From: Clostridium_AD sp050717635
GTDB lineage: Bacteria; Bacillota; Clostridia; Clostridiales; Clostridiaceae
DNA: 64,000 nucleotides
Direction: 5' to 3'
Assembly: GCF_050717635.1 (NCBI RefSeq)
Contig: NZ_JBOITO010000031.1
Coordinates: 75,230 to 139,229 of the forward strand
In this document: piece after piece, positions 55,574-64,000 of the stretch
Layout of the letters: each line of letters starts with the position of its first letter
How positions within the stretch are numbered: position 1 is the first letter of the stretch
Made by a program: the position numbers and the translations under genes
Notes under the pieces: model-generated
Database searches by the model: none
Seen by the model: the letters and a program-made list of their open reading frames with translations, nothing else
What the model was told of the DNA's origin: nothing

Positions 55574-55632
55574 TCCTATATTAACTTTATTTTAATTTAA
55601 GATTCCTTATCAGAAGTTTATCTTTTGTTCTA

Positions 55633-56691
55633 CTATCTAGTTGAAAACTTATAAATTGTAGTATGCTCATATTCTTCACATGCTCTAAGTATTGGAGATG
55701 GAAAATTCTTATACTTTAAAGAGTTAGGAAAAAATTGAGTTTCTAAACATACGGCATCCCTTTTTTTATAAACCTGTCCACCTTTTCCCGGTCTATTAGC
55801 TATTAAATTATTAGCTGTATAGAGTTGAACTCCTGGCATTGTAGTATATGTTTCCATAAGTCTACCCGTTTTTTCTTCATATAGCTCAGCAATCTTTTGT
55901 GGAGTTTTTCCATTAACCTTTAATACAAAATTATGATCATACCCGTCACCATATTTAATTTGTTGATTTTCTGCTAGTAACCCATCACCAATTGTCTTCA
56001 TGGTAGTAAAATCAAATGGAGTATCCACTACTGAACATATTTCTCCAGTTGGAATGCACTCATCATTTATTATAGTGAAATTATCAGCATTAATCATAAG
56101 CTCATGAGATAGAATATCTAAATCCCCACGCCCTAATAAATTAAAATACGAGTGATTGGTTAAATTAACTACTGTATCCTTATCGGAATCAGCAAAATAT
56201 TCAATTTTCAGTGCATTGTCTGCTGTCAAAGTATAAATAACCTTCACCTTAAGTTCTCCAGGAAACCCCTCTTCTCCATCCGAACTTGTATACGTAAGTT
56301 GTAAAGATTCCTCTTTGTCTTGTTTTATAATATCAGCTTTCCATACTACTTTATCAAAACCAACAAATCCTCCGTGTATTAAATGTTTCCCATTGTTTTT
56401 ACTTAAATTATATTCTACACCATTAAATTCAATAGTCGCATTCTCAATTCTATTAGCATACCGTCCTATAATTGCTCCAAAATTATTTATATTATGGAAA
56501 TAATCTTCTAATTTATCATAACCTAAAACAACATCTGCAAAATTTCCAAACCGATCTGGAACTTTAATTGAAACAACTATCCCACCAAGGTTGATTATTT
56601 GCACTTCTACACCTTTTGAATTTTTCAAAGTAAAAATATCAATAGGGTTCCCATCTTTCGTCTTACCGTATAAGTCTTTTTTAATACTCAT
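55633..56691 (-). CDS. galM: Galactose mutarotase (aldose 1-epimerase)
   Basis: 352 aa. VEVQIINLGGIVVSIKVPDR, DVVLGYDKLEDY, NFGAIIGRYANRIENA, NNGKHLIHGGFVGFDKVVWK (catalytic His), VVNLTNHSYFNLLGRGD (second His), GDGYDHNFVL and PGVQLYTANNL, with the catalytic Glu in AVCLETQFFPNSLK. Interconverts anomers of galactose or glucose. Single-gene unit, apparently not linked to gal genes here. ATG has GAGGATGAAT upstream. Confidence 0.94.
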   Translation of the reverse strand: MSIKKDLYGKTKDGNPIDIFTLKNSKGVEVQIINLGGIVVSIKVPDRFGNFADVVLGYDKLEDYFHNINNFGAIIGRYANRIENATIEFNGVEYNLSKNNGKHLIHGGFVGFDKVVWKADIIKQDKEESLQLTYTSSDGEEGFPGELKVKVIYTLTADNALKIEYFADSDKDTVVNLTNHSYFNLLGRGDLDILSHELMINADNFTIINDECIPTGEICSVVDTPFDFTTMKTIGDGLLAENQQIKYGDGYDHNFVLKVNGKTPQKIAELYEEKTGRLMETYTTMPGVQLYTANNLIANRPGKGGQVYKKRDAVCLETQFFPNSLKYKNFPSPILRACEEYEHTTIYKFSTR

Positions 56692-56775
56692 ATATTCATC
56701 CTCATTTCAATATTTATTATTTATATTGCTCTTTCGTGTTTCTCTTAATCTATCAATTATACCATATTTAGAATA

Positions 56776-57174
56776 TTATTTTGTAGCTTCATTAACATAA
56801 ACTGCTGTAGCTAATCCTTGCATAGGATAAGATTCTCTTATCCCGCCCTCAATGTAAATTTCCACATGATTACCTATAACAAATTTCCGGCTTACATTCT
56901 TATACGGAATAGACGTTCCTTCATTAATATCTTCAAAAAAATTAGTTTTATCATCTATACTTACCCAAATTTCACCTTTTACAACACCTGCAGTAGAGTT
57001 TACTAAAATTGATTTGACATCTTCCTTTACATCTAATACTTCCCCTATTACTGTCGGGGCTATTAGTTTCCCGCTTATTGCTGGTGGTTTTTCACTTACC
57101 TTATTACTTTTACATCCCACAAGAATTATAACTGCTAACACACTTACTATGGTAAAAATTATATTTTTTTTCAT
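56776..57174 (-). CDS. Small lipoprotein, DUF3221 (YobA)-like
   Basis: 132 aa. Signal and lipobox MKKNIIFTIVSVLAVIILVG followed by Cys21. The mature part is beta-rich: VIGEVLDVKEDVKSILVNST, EIWVSIDDKTNFFED, GNHVEIYIEGGIRESYPMQG, resembling DUF3221 with its terminal ES-P-x-x-A motif. Anchored outside the membrane. Function unknown. Monocistronic. Confidence 0.7.
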   Translation of the reverse strand: MKKNIIFTIVSVLAVIILVGCKSNKVSEKPPAISGKLIAPTVIGEVLDVKEDVKSILVNSTAGVVKGEIWVSIDDKTNFFEDINEGTSIPYKNVSRKFVIGNHVEIYIEGGIRESYPMQGLATAVYVNEATK

Positions 57175-57351
57175 ACTATCCTTCCTTATACTTTATTTTT
57201 TTTATTATTACTAGTTAATACGATTATATAACTAAAAAAGTTTCATCTATTTGCACAAAATTTTATATACTGATAGATTTCCTATTCAGCTTATTAATAA
57301 TAATAAATCCCGCGGAATATTTATTCCACGGGATTTATTAACATTTACTAC

Positions 57352-58467
57352 CTATTCAAGAGATCCCTTTACTGCATCAAAATCATATCCAGGTGAAACA
57401 TTTTGTATTTCCTTCATCTTAACATCTTTAGGTACATTTTCTGGTATCTTAAATTTATTATAGAAATCTTTCAATTCTGTTTTTGTATCTTTAGCAGCAT
57501 CTTCAATTGTCATATATCCTTTAATTTCATCATAATTTATACTTTCTCCAGTTTTAAGTTCATCTGGGGTAAGTTTATATAATCCAGCAGCTTGGAATGC
57601 AAATATAGATCCAAAGAATAGTGCAATTACAATTATAATTGTAATAAGTGGACTTATTGTATGTTTACCTTGCTTTAGTTTAAGAGCTCCTTCTTTAGGA
57701 CAGTTAAGTACACAAATCTGACAGTTTAAACACTCACTAGATTTTACCTCTTTTAGATGTTGTACATCGATATTTACAGGACATTTTTTACTGCATATCC
57801 CACAATCTATACATTTATTTTCATCTCTTACAACCCTGTGTGGGCTCACTTTACCTACTATTGCATAAAGGGCACCCATAGGACAAAGATATTTACAGAA
57901 AAATCTATCATATATAAGTGATCCTACCAATGTTATTATAAGTATTATTAGTCCAACAGCAGATTCAGCCCAAACACTTGAAAGGCCTTCAGGAAGATGA
58001 GCATATGCAGACCATGGATCATAAGGAGCCATCCATAATCCTGCTGTGTTCCATGCATAAAAAACTGTTATTGCAAGTATAACATATTTCAAATATCTAA
58101 GTGGTTTATCAATTTTTTTAGGCATTATAAACCTCTTTTTAAATAACCTTTGTCCAATTTTAGCAAATAACTCTTGAATTGCTCCAAAGGGGCATATAAG
58201 TCCACAGAAACTTCTTCTAAAAAGTAGAGCTATAACTAGAGTTATTGCGAAAAGTATCATGGTACCTGAGAAAATTTTCTGTATAAGTCCGCCTGTTGTA
58301 AAGAATGAATAAAGACTTTCGAGCCCTCCAAATGGTCACAGTGCATGAATTGAAGGAGCTTTCGCTCCTCCGAGTATCTGATGGAGATATGCCGCAATGC
58401 TAACAAGCACTGCAAATAACGTAAGCAACCCCCATCTTAAATACTCTAACATCTTATTTTTCTTCAA
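57352..58467 (-). CDS. Membrane polyferredoxin (NapH/YccM-like) with in-frame UGA at a Cys position
   Basis: 371 codons if UGA is read through. From TTG at 58467 (GGAG 9 bases upstream) the frame reads LKKNKMLEYLRWGLLTLFAV, then LGGAKAPSIHAL-UGA-PFGGLESLY (UGA at 58338-58336, codon 44), then without shift into RRSFCGLICPFGAIQELF, DRFFCKYLCPMGALYAI, and two 4Fe-4S motifs CIDCGICSKKCP and CLNCQICVLNCP. Homologues carry Cys in the SIHALCPFGGLE segment (from memory). About five membrane segments. Either selenocysteine is inserted or the gene is broken by one nonsense change; with a start at 58260 the first ~70 residues would be lost. Upstream neighbour: a DUF2680 protein, in the same direction, with a two-component system beyond. 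Electron-transfer role in the membrane inferred. Confidence 0.75.
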
Positions 58468-58493
58468 CAAAAGTCACTCCTTTATTTTACAAT

Positions 58494-58952
58494 CTATTGT
58501 GTTACACATCCAGAACCATTACCCTGTCCAGATCCTTTTCCCATTCCTTGACCTCTTCCTTGACCTCTTCCCTGACCAAATCCTGCACCGTTCATTTTGC
58601 CTATCCCACCACTTCCTGTTCCATCACAAGTCTCTTGGTTCTTCACAATAGAATTGTAAATTTCATCAGCCTCCTCTTGAGTTAAGTTACCATCTTTTAC
58701 TCTTTGATCAAGTACTAATTTTTTCTGCTGTAATGACTCTGTTTTAAACGCTTCTAGCTTTCCTGCTTCTTCAGCAATTGTTCCATAAGTTTTTCCCGAG
58801 GTTCTTTCTGTTGTAACTTCCTCTACTGTCTTTCCTGTTAATCCAGCTGCTACTTCCGCTGGAGTCTTTGTAGCTACAGCTGCAAAAACAACCCCAGTAC
58901 TAAGTACTGTTACCACTGCAAGGGATAGAACCATTTTTTTGATATTTTTCAT
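58494..58952 (-). CDS. Secreted DUF2680 protein with Gly/Gln-rich tail
   Basis: 152 aa. Sec signal MKNIKKMVLSLAVVTVLSTG-VVFAA. DUF2680 core: LTGKTVEEVTTERTSGKTYG, TIAEEAGKLEAFKTESLQQK, VKDGNLTQEEADEIYNSIVK. C-terminal tail GFGQGRGQGRGQGMGKGSGQ and two cysteines. ATG at 58952 is chosen since GAGGAGAG lies 8 bases upstream; an upstream ATG at 58970 overlaps that site. 26 bases before the polyferredoxin start, so co-transcribed. Function unknown; perhaps an envelope or metal-stress protein under the adjacent two-component system (inference). Confidence 0.85.
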   Translation of the reverse strand: MKNIKKMVLSLAVVTVLSTGVVFAAVATKTPAEVAAGLTGKTVEEVTTERTSGKTYGTIAEEAGKLEAFKTESLQQKKLVLDQRVKDGNLTQEEADEIYNSIVKNQETCDGTGSGGIGKMNGAGFGQGRGQGRGQGMGKGSGQGNGSGCVTQ

Positions 58953-59060
58953 ATAAAACACTCTCCTCATAATTTTTTTTATTTACTTTCTATCTTTAGT
59001 ATAAGGGGAAGTTGTGATAGAAGTATGATAAAACAACGACCTAATTGTGAAACTTTCAGA

Positions 59061-59106
59061 TAAAGTAAAAGACCCCCTCTTCTAAAAGTGGGGGTCTCTT
59101 ACTTTA
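59061..59106 (-). terminator. Terminator after the histidine kinase
   Basis: AAAGTAA-AAGACCCCC pairs with GGGGGTCT-CTTACTTT, 1 base past the kinase stop; it separates the regulatory genes from the DUF2680 unit. Confidence 0.8.
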
Positions 59107-60513
59107 TTATACTTGCCTTTTTATGTCAAACCAAACCATAGTCCCTTTCCCTTTTGTGCTCTCTACTCCGTACTTAAAACCATGTGATTCAAGAATAGTT
59201 TTTACAATAGTTAGCCCAAGACCAGTGCCAGTGGATTTTATCCCTTCTATTTTATCTGTTTTATAAAATCTATCCCAAATATGTTTTAGGTCTTCTTCAG
59301 ATATTCCTATTCCAGTATCCGCCACTTCAATTCTGAAGTTTTTTTCATTTTCTATTGCCCTTATAATTATATGTCCAGAACTCTTCGTATGATTAAAAGC
59401 GTTATTTACAAGGTTATACATAACCTGTTCTAGTCTGATTTCGTCCGCTTCTACTATTTTATCTACATGATTCTCAAGAACTATATCCACTGAGGTTTTC
59501 TCACTTAAAATCTGAAACTTTACTATAACTCTTTCCAGAAGCTCATTAATATTAAACTGAGTTTTATTTAAATTAAGATATCCAGCCTGTATTTGGGATA
59601 AGTTAAGAATATCATCAACGATTTTAGAAAGCCTCTCTGATTCCTCTATAATAATATTCAGCTGTTTCTCTCTCTTATCTGCAACATTGCCTGTAACATC
59701 TCTAATTGTCTCAGCATAGCCAAGAATAAGACTTAAAGGTGTCCGTAGTTCGTGAGATACATTGGCAATCAAGTCTTTCCTCAGTTGTTCAGTTTTTGAA
59801 AGTTCTTCACCCATATAATTTATAGTGCTAGAAAGTTTACCAATCTCATCCCTGCTGTTTGATTTAATCTTCAAAGAAAAATTACCTGAGGCCATTTCTT
59901 CCGATACTTTTGTAATTTCAAGTATAGGTCGCGTAAAACTCCTAGACAAAAAATAAGCAAATATCAATGCTGTGAAAAGAAGAATTAATGTGATATAAAA
60001 TAACTGTACTTTAAGTATTGCAGCTGTATCCTTTACTGGTGCTAAAGGCAAATTTATAAGAATCCCTCCCTCAAATTCACCTTGCACTTTGAAGGGTAAT
60101 CCAATAAGTATAAATGTATTATGAAATTTAGGATGAATTAAAGATAGAGTTATTTCCTTTCCTTGTTTAATTTCATTAATAGCCTCAATCCTTGCATTAT
60201 TCATCATCATCATAGGCATACTAGAAGCGCCCCCGTTTGAGGCTACGCTATAAAGTGTCTCTTCATTTGAATTCAAAAACTCTACGTTAGAACCTGTCTC
60301 ATTAGCAAAGGTTTCAAAAGTGGTTTCAAGATTTTCTCCTGAGTCCAACTCTAACCCCTCAAGAATAAAGTAGCCTTTGCTTTTCATCTCTGAAATTTTT
60401 ATTGTAGTATAAAATTTTTCTAAAAATATAATTTGGAAAAGCCATAGCATAACAAGCATTATAAGCACAAGAGCTATCATACCTGACCATAATTTAAGAG
60501 CTATACTTTTCAT
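59107..60513 (-). CDS. Sensor histidine kinase
   Basis: 468 aa from ATG at 60513 (GGTGGG upstream), overlapping the response regulator by 20 bases. Two membrane segments (SIALKLWSGMIALVLIMLVM and LFYITLILLFTALIFAYFLS) enclose an extracellular sensor of ~145 aa containing MPMMMMNNARIEAI. Then HAMP, H-box DLIANVSHELRTPLSLILGY, N-box EQVMYNLVNNAFNH, G1 ADTGIGISEEDLKHIWDRFY and G2 GTGLGLTIVKTI. Partner of the regulator upstream. The Met-rich loop could bind copper or silver (speculation). Confidence 0.93.
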   Translation of the reverse strand: MKSIALKLWSGMIALVLIMLVMLWLFQIIFLEKFYTTIKISEMKSKGYFILEGLELDSGENLETTFETFANETGSNVEFLNSNEETLYSVASNGGASSMPMMMMNNARIEAINEIKQGKEITLSLIHPKFHNTFILIGLPFKVQGEFEGGILINLPLAPVKDTAAILKVQLFYITLILLFTALIFAYFLSRSFTRPILEITKVSEEMASGNFSLKIKSNSRDEIGKLSSTINYMGEELSKTEQLRKDLIANVSHELRTPLSLILGYAETIRDVTGNVADKREKQLNIIIEESERLSKIVDDILNLSQIQAGYLNLNKTQFNINELLERVIVKFQILSEKTSVDIVLENHVDKIVEADEIRLEQVMYNLVNNAFNHTKSSGHIIIRAIENEKNFRIEVADTGIGISEEDLKHIWDRFYKTDKIEGIKSTGTGLGLTIVKTILESHGFKYGVESTKGKGTMVWFDIKRQV

Positions 60514-61201
60514 TTTTCCCACCCACCTCAAATTTATATCCTGTTCCCCAAACTGTAACAATAAATTTTCTATATTCTTTTATACTTTCACGTAGCATCT
60601 TTATATGCGTATCTACAGTTCTGTCATCACCAAAAAAATCATAGCCCCAAACCTCATTAAGCAATTGTTCTCTAGAAAATACTCTATTAGGATTACCTGC
60701 AAAAAAAGTTAGTAAACTATATTCTTTAGGCGTAAGTGTAACTAATTTATCATTAACATAAGTATTTCTAGAATTAAGATCTATAACAAGACCCTCAAAT
60801 GTAATTGTAGTTTCTTTTTCATCTTTGTCTGCATATGAACTTCTTCTTATTATTGCTTTCATACGTGCAAGAAGTTCCTTTGGGCTAAAGGGTTTTATTA
60901 TGTAATCATCTACGCCAAGCTCAAAGCCGAAAAGCTTATCATACTCTTCTCCCCTTGCAGTAAGCATGATTACAGGAACATTTGATGTTTTGCGTATTTC
61001 CCTGCACACGCTCCACCCATCTATTTTGGGCATCATAACATCTAGAATAATCAATGAATATTTATGATGTGAAAACAGATTCAAAGCTTGCACACCATCA
61101 CCTGCTTCATCGATATAATATCCCTCAAGACTGGTATATTCTTTTATCATATCTCGTATACGCTCTTCATCATCAACTAGAAGTATTCTTTCTTTGCCCA
61201 T
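60494..61201 (-). CDS. OmpR-family response regulator
   Basis: 235 aa. Receiver with acidic pair D10/D11, phosphoacceptor Asp54 in SLIILDVMMPKIDGW, Thr in VIMLTARGEEYDKLFGFELG and Lys in YIIKPFSPKELLARM. The C-terminal winged helix has LTPKEYSLLTFFAGNPNRVF, SREQLLNEVWGYDFFGDDRT and VDTHIKMLR. Co-transcribed with the kinase. The DUF2680-polyferredoxin unit just beyond the terminator is a likely target (inference). Confidence 0.94.
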   Translation of the reverse strand: MGKERILLVDDEERIRDMIKEYTSLEGYYIDEAGDGVQALNLFSHHKYSLIILDVMMPKIDGWSVCREIRKTSNVPVIMLTARGEEYDKLFGFELGVDDYIIKPFSPKELLARMKAIIRRSSYADKDEKETTITFEGLVIDLNSRNTYVNDKLVTLTPKEYSLLTFFAGNPNRVFSREQLLNEVWGYDFFGDDRTVDTHIKMLRESIKEYRKFIVTVWGTGYKFEVGGKNEKYSS

Positions 61202-61423
61202 ATAAACCCACCTCTTTCTTATAACTCCTATTATACTATAATTTATACCAACATAATTGACTTTATATATTTATTATAACCAACAATTGTGTTCGAGGTG
61301 TGATATATTAATATAATCGCATTATAAATAATGATTATTTATTAATAACCATTGCTATAAAAACGAATTAGGGTTATAGTGTAGTAAATGAAGTAACAAT
61401 ATTTAAAAAGGAGAGGATAGATA
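61202..61423. other. Intergenic region with possible promoter for the 49-aa gene
   Basis: TTGTGT (61287-61292) and TATAAT (61312-61317) are spaced 19 bases, a weak sigma-A-like promoter on the plus strand. No structured RNA was recognised. Confidence 0.35.
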
Positions 61424-61573
61424 ATGACAGATAAAAAATTAACTCCAGAAGAAATATCAAAGTTAGAAAAAGAAAAACTTGAACAAGCGAAAAAAATCGC
61501 CAACTTTGTACCACCTCCATCAGATTCAGAGTTTGATATATGTGGACCTTTAGACTGTGACAGACAACTTTAA
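61424..61573 (+). CDS. Unannotated 49-aa peptide with C-terminal Cys pair
   Basis: ATG at 61424 follows AAGGAGAGG with 8 bases spacing; TAA ends at 61573 and a terminator follows at once, so it looks like a real single-gene unit. The first ~28 residues are helical and charged (MTDKKLTPEEISKLEKEKLE, QAKKIANF), then PPPSDSEFDICGPLDCDRQL. The leader-like N-terminal half and short Cys-containing tail resemble ribosomally made peptide precursors, but no maturation enzyme is in the window. It could equally be a small regulatory or spore protein. Confidence 0.65.
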   Translation: MTDKKLTPEEISKLEKEKLEQAKKIANFVPPPSDSEFDICGPLDCDRQL

Positions 61574-61588
61574 ATATATATAAAAAAT

Positions 61589-61622
61589 AATCTCTTTACC
61601 TTGGATTTAAGGTAAAGAGATT
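61589..61622. terminator. Bidirectional terminator
   Basis: AATCTCTTTACCTT pairs with AAGGTAAAGAGATT around a 6-base loop, then GTTTTTT on the plus strand. It serves the 49-aa gene and the convergent chemoreceptor gene. Confidence 0.88.
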
Positions 61623-61627
61623 GTTTT

Positions 61628-63751
61628 TTAAAATTTAAACTTTTTAATTAAGTCGATTAATTCATTTGCTTTATCATTTAATCCCTGTGCCAGTGAATTC
61701 ATTAAATTATTTGATTGTGATTGATTTTGAATTGTTGCTGTAACTTCCTCAGTTGCAGCTGTATTCTCCTCTGAAATTGCAGCAATACTATTTATTGAAT
61801 CATATAAATAGTTTTTGTCCTCATCTATTACTTTTATAGATTCCATTGAATGTTCCATAGCTTCAGAAATTTTTGAAATTGATGTCTTTATATCTTGGAA
61901 AGACAGTATTGTACTGTTAACTTGCTTGGATTCTTCTTTAAATAACTCTTTTGCATTAGTTGATATTCTAAGAGAATCATTTATAGAAGTATTTACTTTA
62001 CTAATAATATTTTCTATTTCCAGTGAAGCGCTTTGTGATTGCTCAGCCAGCTTTCTAATTTCACTAGCAACAACAGAAAAACCTTTTCCAGCCTCTCCAG
62101 CCCTTGCAGCTTCTATGGATGCATTTAGCGCCAATAGATTTGTCTGTTTGGTAATGCTATTAATTTTATTTAAAATAGTAAGGATTGCTTTTGTGTTTTC
62201 ATCTAATGTTGAAATAGTGTCAGATACATTATCCATTGCTGCAGAGTTATTTTGAGAAGTTTTGCTTAAATTATTAATAATATTTGAACTTGTATTAATA
62301 ACACCAATAGAATTACTTGTTGCACTATTTACATTGCTTAAGGCAGAAATCGCTCTAGTGATTTCGCTATTAAACTTTTCAGAAATTCTAGCACAATCAA
62401 TAGTCTCCTCAGTCTGTTTTGATGATCCTAGTGTTATTTCTTCAACTGCTACAACCACTTCAGTGGAACTTTCATTTATGCTACTTGATAAATTTAAAAT
62501 TTGGGCTGCTGAGTCTGTAGTTTCCTTTGTTAGCACAGCAGTTATTGAAAGCATCTGTTTAAGTTTTTCCGTCATATTGTTGAATTTATGGCTTAATTCA
62601 TTTAATTCATAAATAGAATACCTATCGGTTTTCACTGTGAAATCTCCATTAGAAACATTTTCTGCAACATCTATTATATCGTTTATTGGGTTTGTAATTT
62701 TCATTGTTATAAATAGTGAAAATATTATAGTAAGAATTAAGCATCCAAATATTATTGGAATTGATAAAATACCGATACTATTTGCTGTAGAAGCAAGTTC
62801 TTTCATTGGTACTACAGCTATGATTTTCCATGATTTAGAATCATATGTAGAAACTACTCCACGCATACTTGTTCCACTCAGCTTAAAATCAAAAGCACCA
62901 TTGTCTTTTTTTTGTACAGAATTCCATATAGAACTATCTACTTTTTCACCTGCAATAGTAGCATCTTTATGTGCAATAATATTACCATCTTTATCCGAAA
63001 TAAACATATAACCATTTTGACCAATTTGCACCTTGCTTAAAGAAGAAGCAAAAACTTCTGGATCAGCGTTAATAATTAAAATTCCCGTATTTGTAACATT
63101 ATATTTATCTCTTAATACCCTCATAAAACTTATAGTTTTTTCCTGAGCAAGAGAAAAAGTATTTACGTGAACTTTTGACCATATTGGTTTACCATTTGCT
63201 TCTATTACTTTTTTATAATCTTCGGTAGTTTTAAATTCAGCATATTTAGCTGCATCAGTAACAACTGAATTACCAGAATCAGAATTTACTGATAAACCCT
63301 TTTCATTTAATACATAAATACTCTTAGCAAAGGAAGAAGTTCCTCCACCAGATAGATTTTTAAGGCTATTAACTAGCTTTGTAGTAAGCTGAGTTTTATC
63401 ATAAACGTCAACAGGTACAGTATTAAGAGTATCCAAAAAATCATTATTAGTCAGTAATTGAATAGAAATATCCTCGAAATATTTGTCTATTAGTCTAACA
63501 TAGTTCATATTTTGGTCTAAAATTTGAGTAGTTGATGTTTCAAAATCAGCAGATACTTTTTGCTTAGTAACTTGAAATATTAAAAGAGCTGAAATTGATA
63601 GTGTAATTAATGATAACAAGGTAAATGTTATTACTAATCTTTTAAAGAGGCCACCTTTAATCTTTAGATTTTTGAATATCTTTTGACTTAGTGTAGATAT
63701 ACTTATTTTATTTTTTTTGAAACCCGGTATTTTAAACTTAACCTTTTTCAT
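61628..63751 (-). CDS. Methyl-accepting chemotaxis protein
   Basis: 707 aa. Membrane segment 1 (LFKRLVITFTLLSLITLSIS) near 35-62, an extracellular dCache-type sensor to ~325 (TGILIINADPEVFASSLSKV, GYMFISDKDGNIIAHKD), membrane segment 2 (ILSIPIIFGCLILTIIFSLF), HAMP (ITNPINDIIDVAENVSNGDF), and the signalling hairpin INSITKQTNLLALNASIEAA followed by RAGEAGKGFSVVASEIRKLA. The ligand is not evident; the flanking sugar permease fragment suggests a sugar or its binding protein (inference). Confidence 0.93.
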   Translation of the reverse strand: MKKVKFKIPGFKKNKISISTLSQKIFKNLKIKGGLFKRLVITFTLLSLITLSISALLIFQVTKQKVSADFETSTTQILDQNMNYVRLIDKYFEDISIQLLTNNDFLDTLNTVPVDVYDKTQLTTKLVNSLKNLSGGGTSSFAKSIYVLNEKGLSVNSDSGNSVVTDAAKYAEFKTTEDYKKVIEANGKPIWSKVHVNTFSLAQEKTISFMRVLRDKYNVTNTGILIINADPEVFASSLSKVQIGQNGYMFISDKDGNIIAHKDATIAGEKVDSSIWNSVQKKDNGAFDFKLSGTSMRGVVSTYDSKSWKIIAVVPMKELASTANSIGILSIPIIFGCLILTIIFSLFITMKITNPINDIIDVAENVSNGDFTVKTDRYSIYELNELSHKFNNMTEKLKQMLSITAVLTKETTDSAAQILNLSSSINESSTEVVVAVEEITLGSSKQTEETIDCARISEKFNSEITRAISALSNVNSATSNSIGVINTSSNIINNLSKTSQNNSAAMDNVSDTISTLDENTKAILTILNKINSITKQTNLLALNASIEAARAGEAGKGFSVVASEIRKLAEQSQSASLEIENIISKVNTSINDSLRISTNAKELFKEESKQVNSTILSFQDIKTSISKISEAMEHSMESIKVIDEDKNYLYDSINSIAAISEENTAATEEVTATIQNQSQSNNLMNSLAQGLNDKANELIDLIKKFKF

Positions 63752-63806
63752 AGCACTTCCCCCTGCGTTAAAATTTATAATACTTTATCCTTTAAATGAA
63801 AAAAAC

Positions 63807-63848
63807 GAATCAAAAGCTAGCACTTAAGAAATACCAAACTTTTGATTC
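63807..63848 (-). terminator. Terminator after the truncated permease gene
   Basis: GAATCAAAAG pairs with CTTTTGATTC around a 22-base loop, 35 bases past the permease stop on the minus strand. Confidence 0.6.
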
Positions 63849-63883
63849 ATTCATTACGTTATTTTAATTATTTATTTTATTTA

Positions 63884-64000
63884 CTAACCTTTTACACTAC
63901 CTACTGTTAACCCACCAACTAGGTATTTAGATAAGGCAATAAATAGTATCATAACAGGCACAGCTGTAATTAACGCTCCTGCGGAATATATACCCCATGC
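63884..64000 (-). CDS. ABC sugar permease, MalG type, C-terminal 38 residues only
   Basis: The window's right edge cuts the gene. The visible end reads AWGIYSAGALITAVPVMILF, then IALSKYLVGGLTVGSVKG and TAG at 63886-63884. The ALxKYLVGGLTxGxVKG ending is typical of CUT1 MalG-like permeases and differs from the permease at 49216, so a second sugar transporter starts here. Confidence 0.85.
   Translation of the reverse strand, partial: AWGIYSAGALITAVPVMILFIALSKYLVGGLTVGSVKG

Noticed and set aside
57352..58260. A 302-aa polyferredoxin starting at the ATG at 58260
   Set aside because: No ribosome binding site there, and the conserved first membrane segment and SIHAL-x-PFGG region lie upstream in the same frame, interrupted only by UGA.
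58310..58335. A convincing SECIS hairpin after the UGA
   Set aside because: The only pairing found is short, has several G-U pairs and lies close to the UGA; not strong enough to list as a feature.

Overview
The window is low-GC DNA from a spore-forming clostridium-like anaerobe (inference). Evidence: AT-rich codon use, strong AGGAGG-type ribosome binding sites, BclA/BclB-type collagen-like spore proteins, an electron-bifurcating lactate dehydrogenase set of the Acetobacterium type, and sporulation-type promoter boxes. I saw no transposase, integrase, phage module, CRISPR array, tRNA or rRNA.

Layout. (1) 1-6670, minus strand: a sugar-nucleotide operon, rfbF, rfbG, a short-chain dehydrogenase, a ThDP carboligase, a two-domain glycosyltransferase and a truncated rfbH. 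The set matches synthesis of a CDP-3,6-dideoxyhexose carrying a two-carbon branch, as in yersiniose. rmlA (6868-7749) is divergent. (2) 7835-35174: a spore-surface locus. It holds three collagen-like proteins (1842, 1035 and 246 aa), a free-standing copy of the 1842-aa protein's C-terminal domain, a decayed 3' end of another such gene, a class V cysteine desulfurase, a propeller plus coiled-coil protein, two Cys-rich paralogues, a DUF3343 protein, a 3272-aa DUF11-repeat protein and a 159-aa protein. Most transcription units here, and the rfb operon, carry an AC-N15/16-CATANNNT box resembling sigma-K promoters.

(3) 35315-42604, minus strand: lactate utilisation, with a GntR regulator, EtfB, EtfA, FAD lactate dehydrogenase, lactate permease and lactate racemase, in the order of Acetobacterium lctABCDEF. 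A TGGTCTGACCA operator lies ahead of etfB. (4) 42664-54382, minus strand: a ten-gene glycan or amino-sugar operon (nanE, FAD oxidoreductase, ABC binding protein and two permeases, GH38 mannosidase, DUF4127, ROK kinase, RpiR regulator, esterase-like hydrolase). No ABC ATPase is present. (5) 54575-64000: a GHL10-like pseudogene, galM, a lipoprotein, a membrane polyferredoxin with an in-frame UGA where a Cys is expected, a DUF2680 secreted protein, a two-component system, an unannotated 49-aa peptide gene, a chemoreceptor and the 3' end of another sugar permease.

How the parts may work together (inference): the rfb operon and rmlA would supply sugars for the Thr-rich GXT collagen stalks, and the collagen, DUF11 and Cys-rich proteins would build an outer spore layer late in sporulation. 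The UGA-containing polyferredoxin is the most testable single anomaly; selenium use is only weakly hinted at by the desulfurase and DUF3343 genes.
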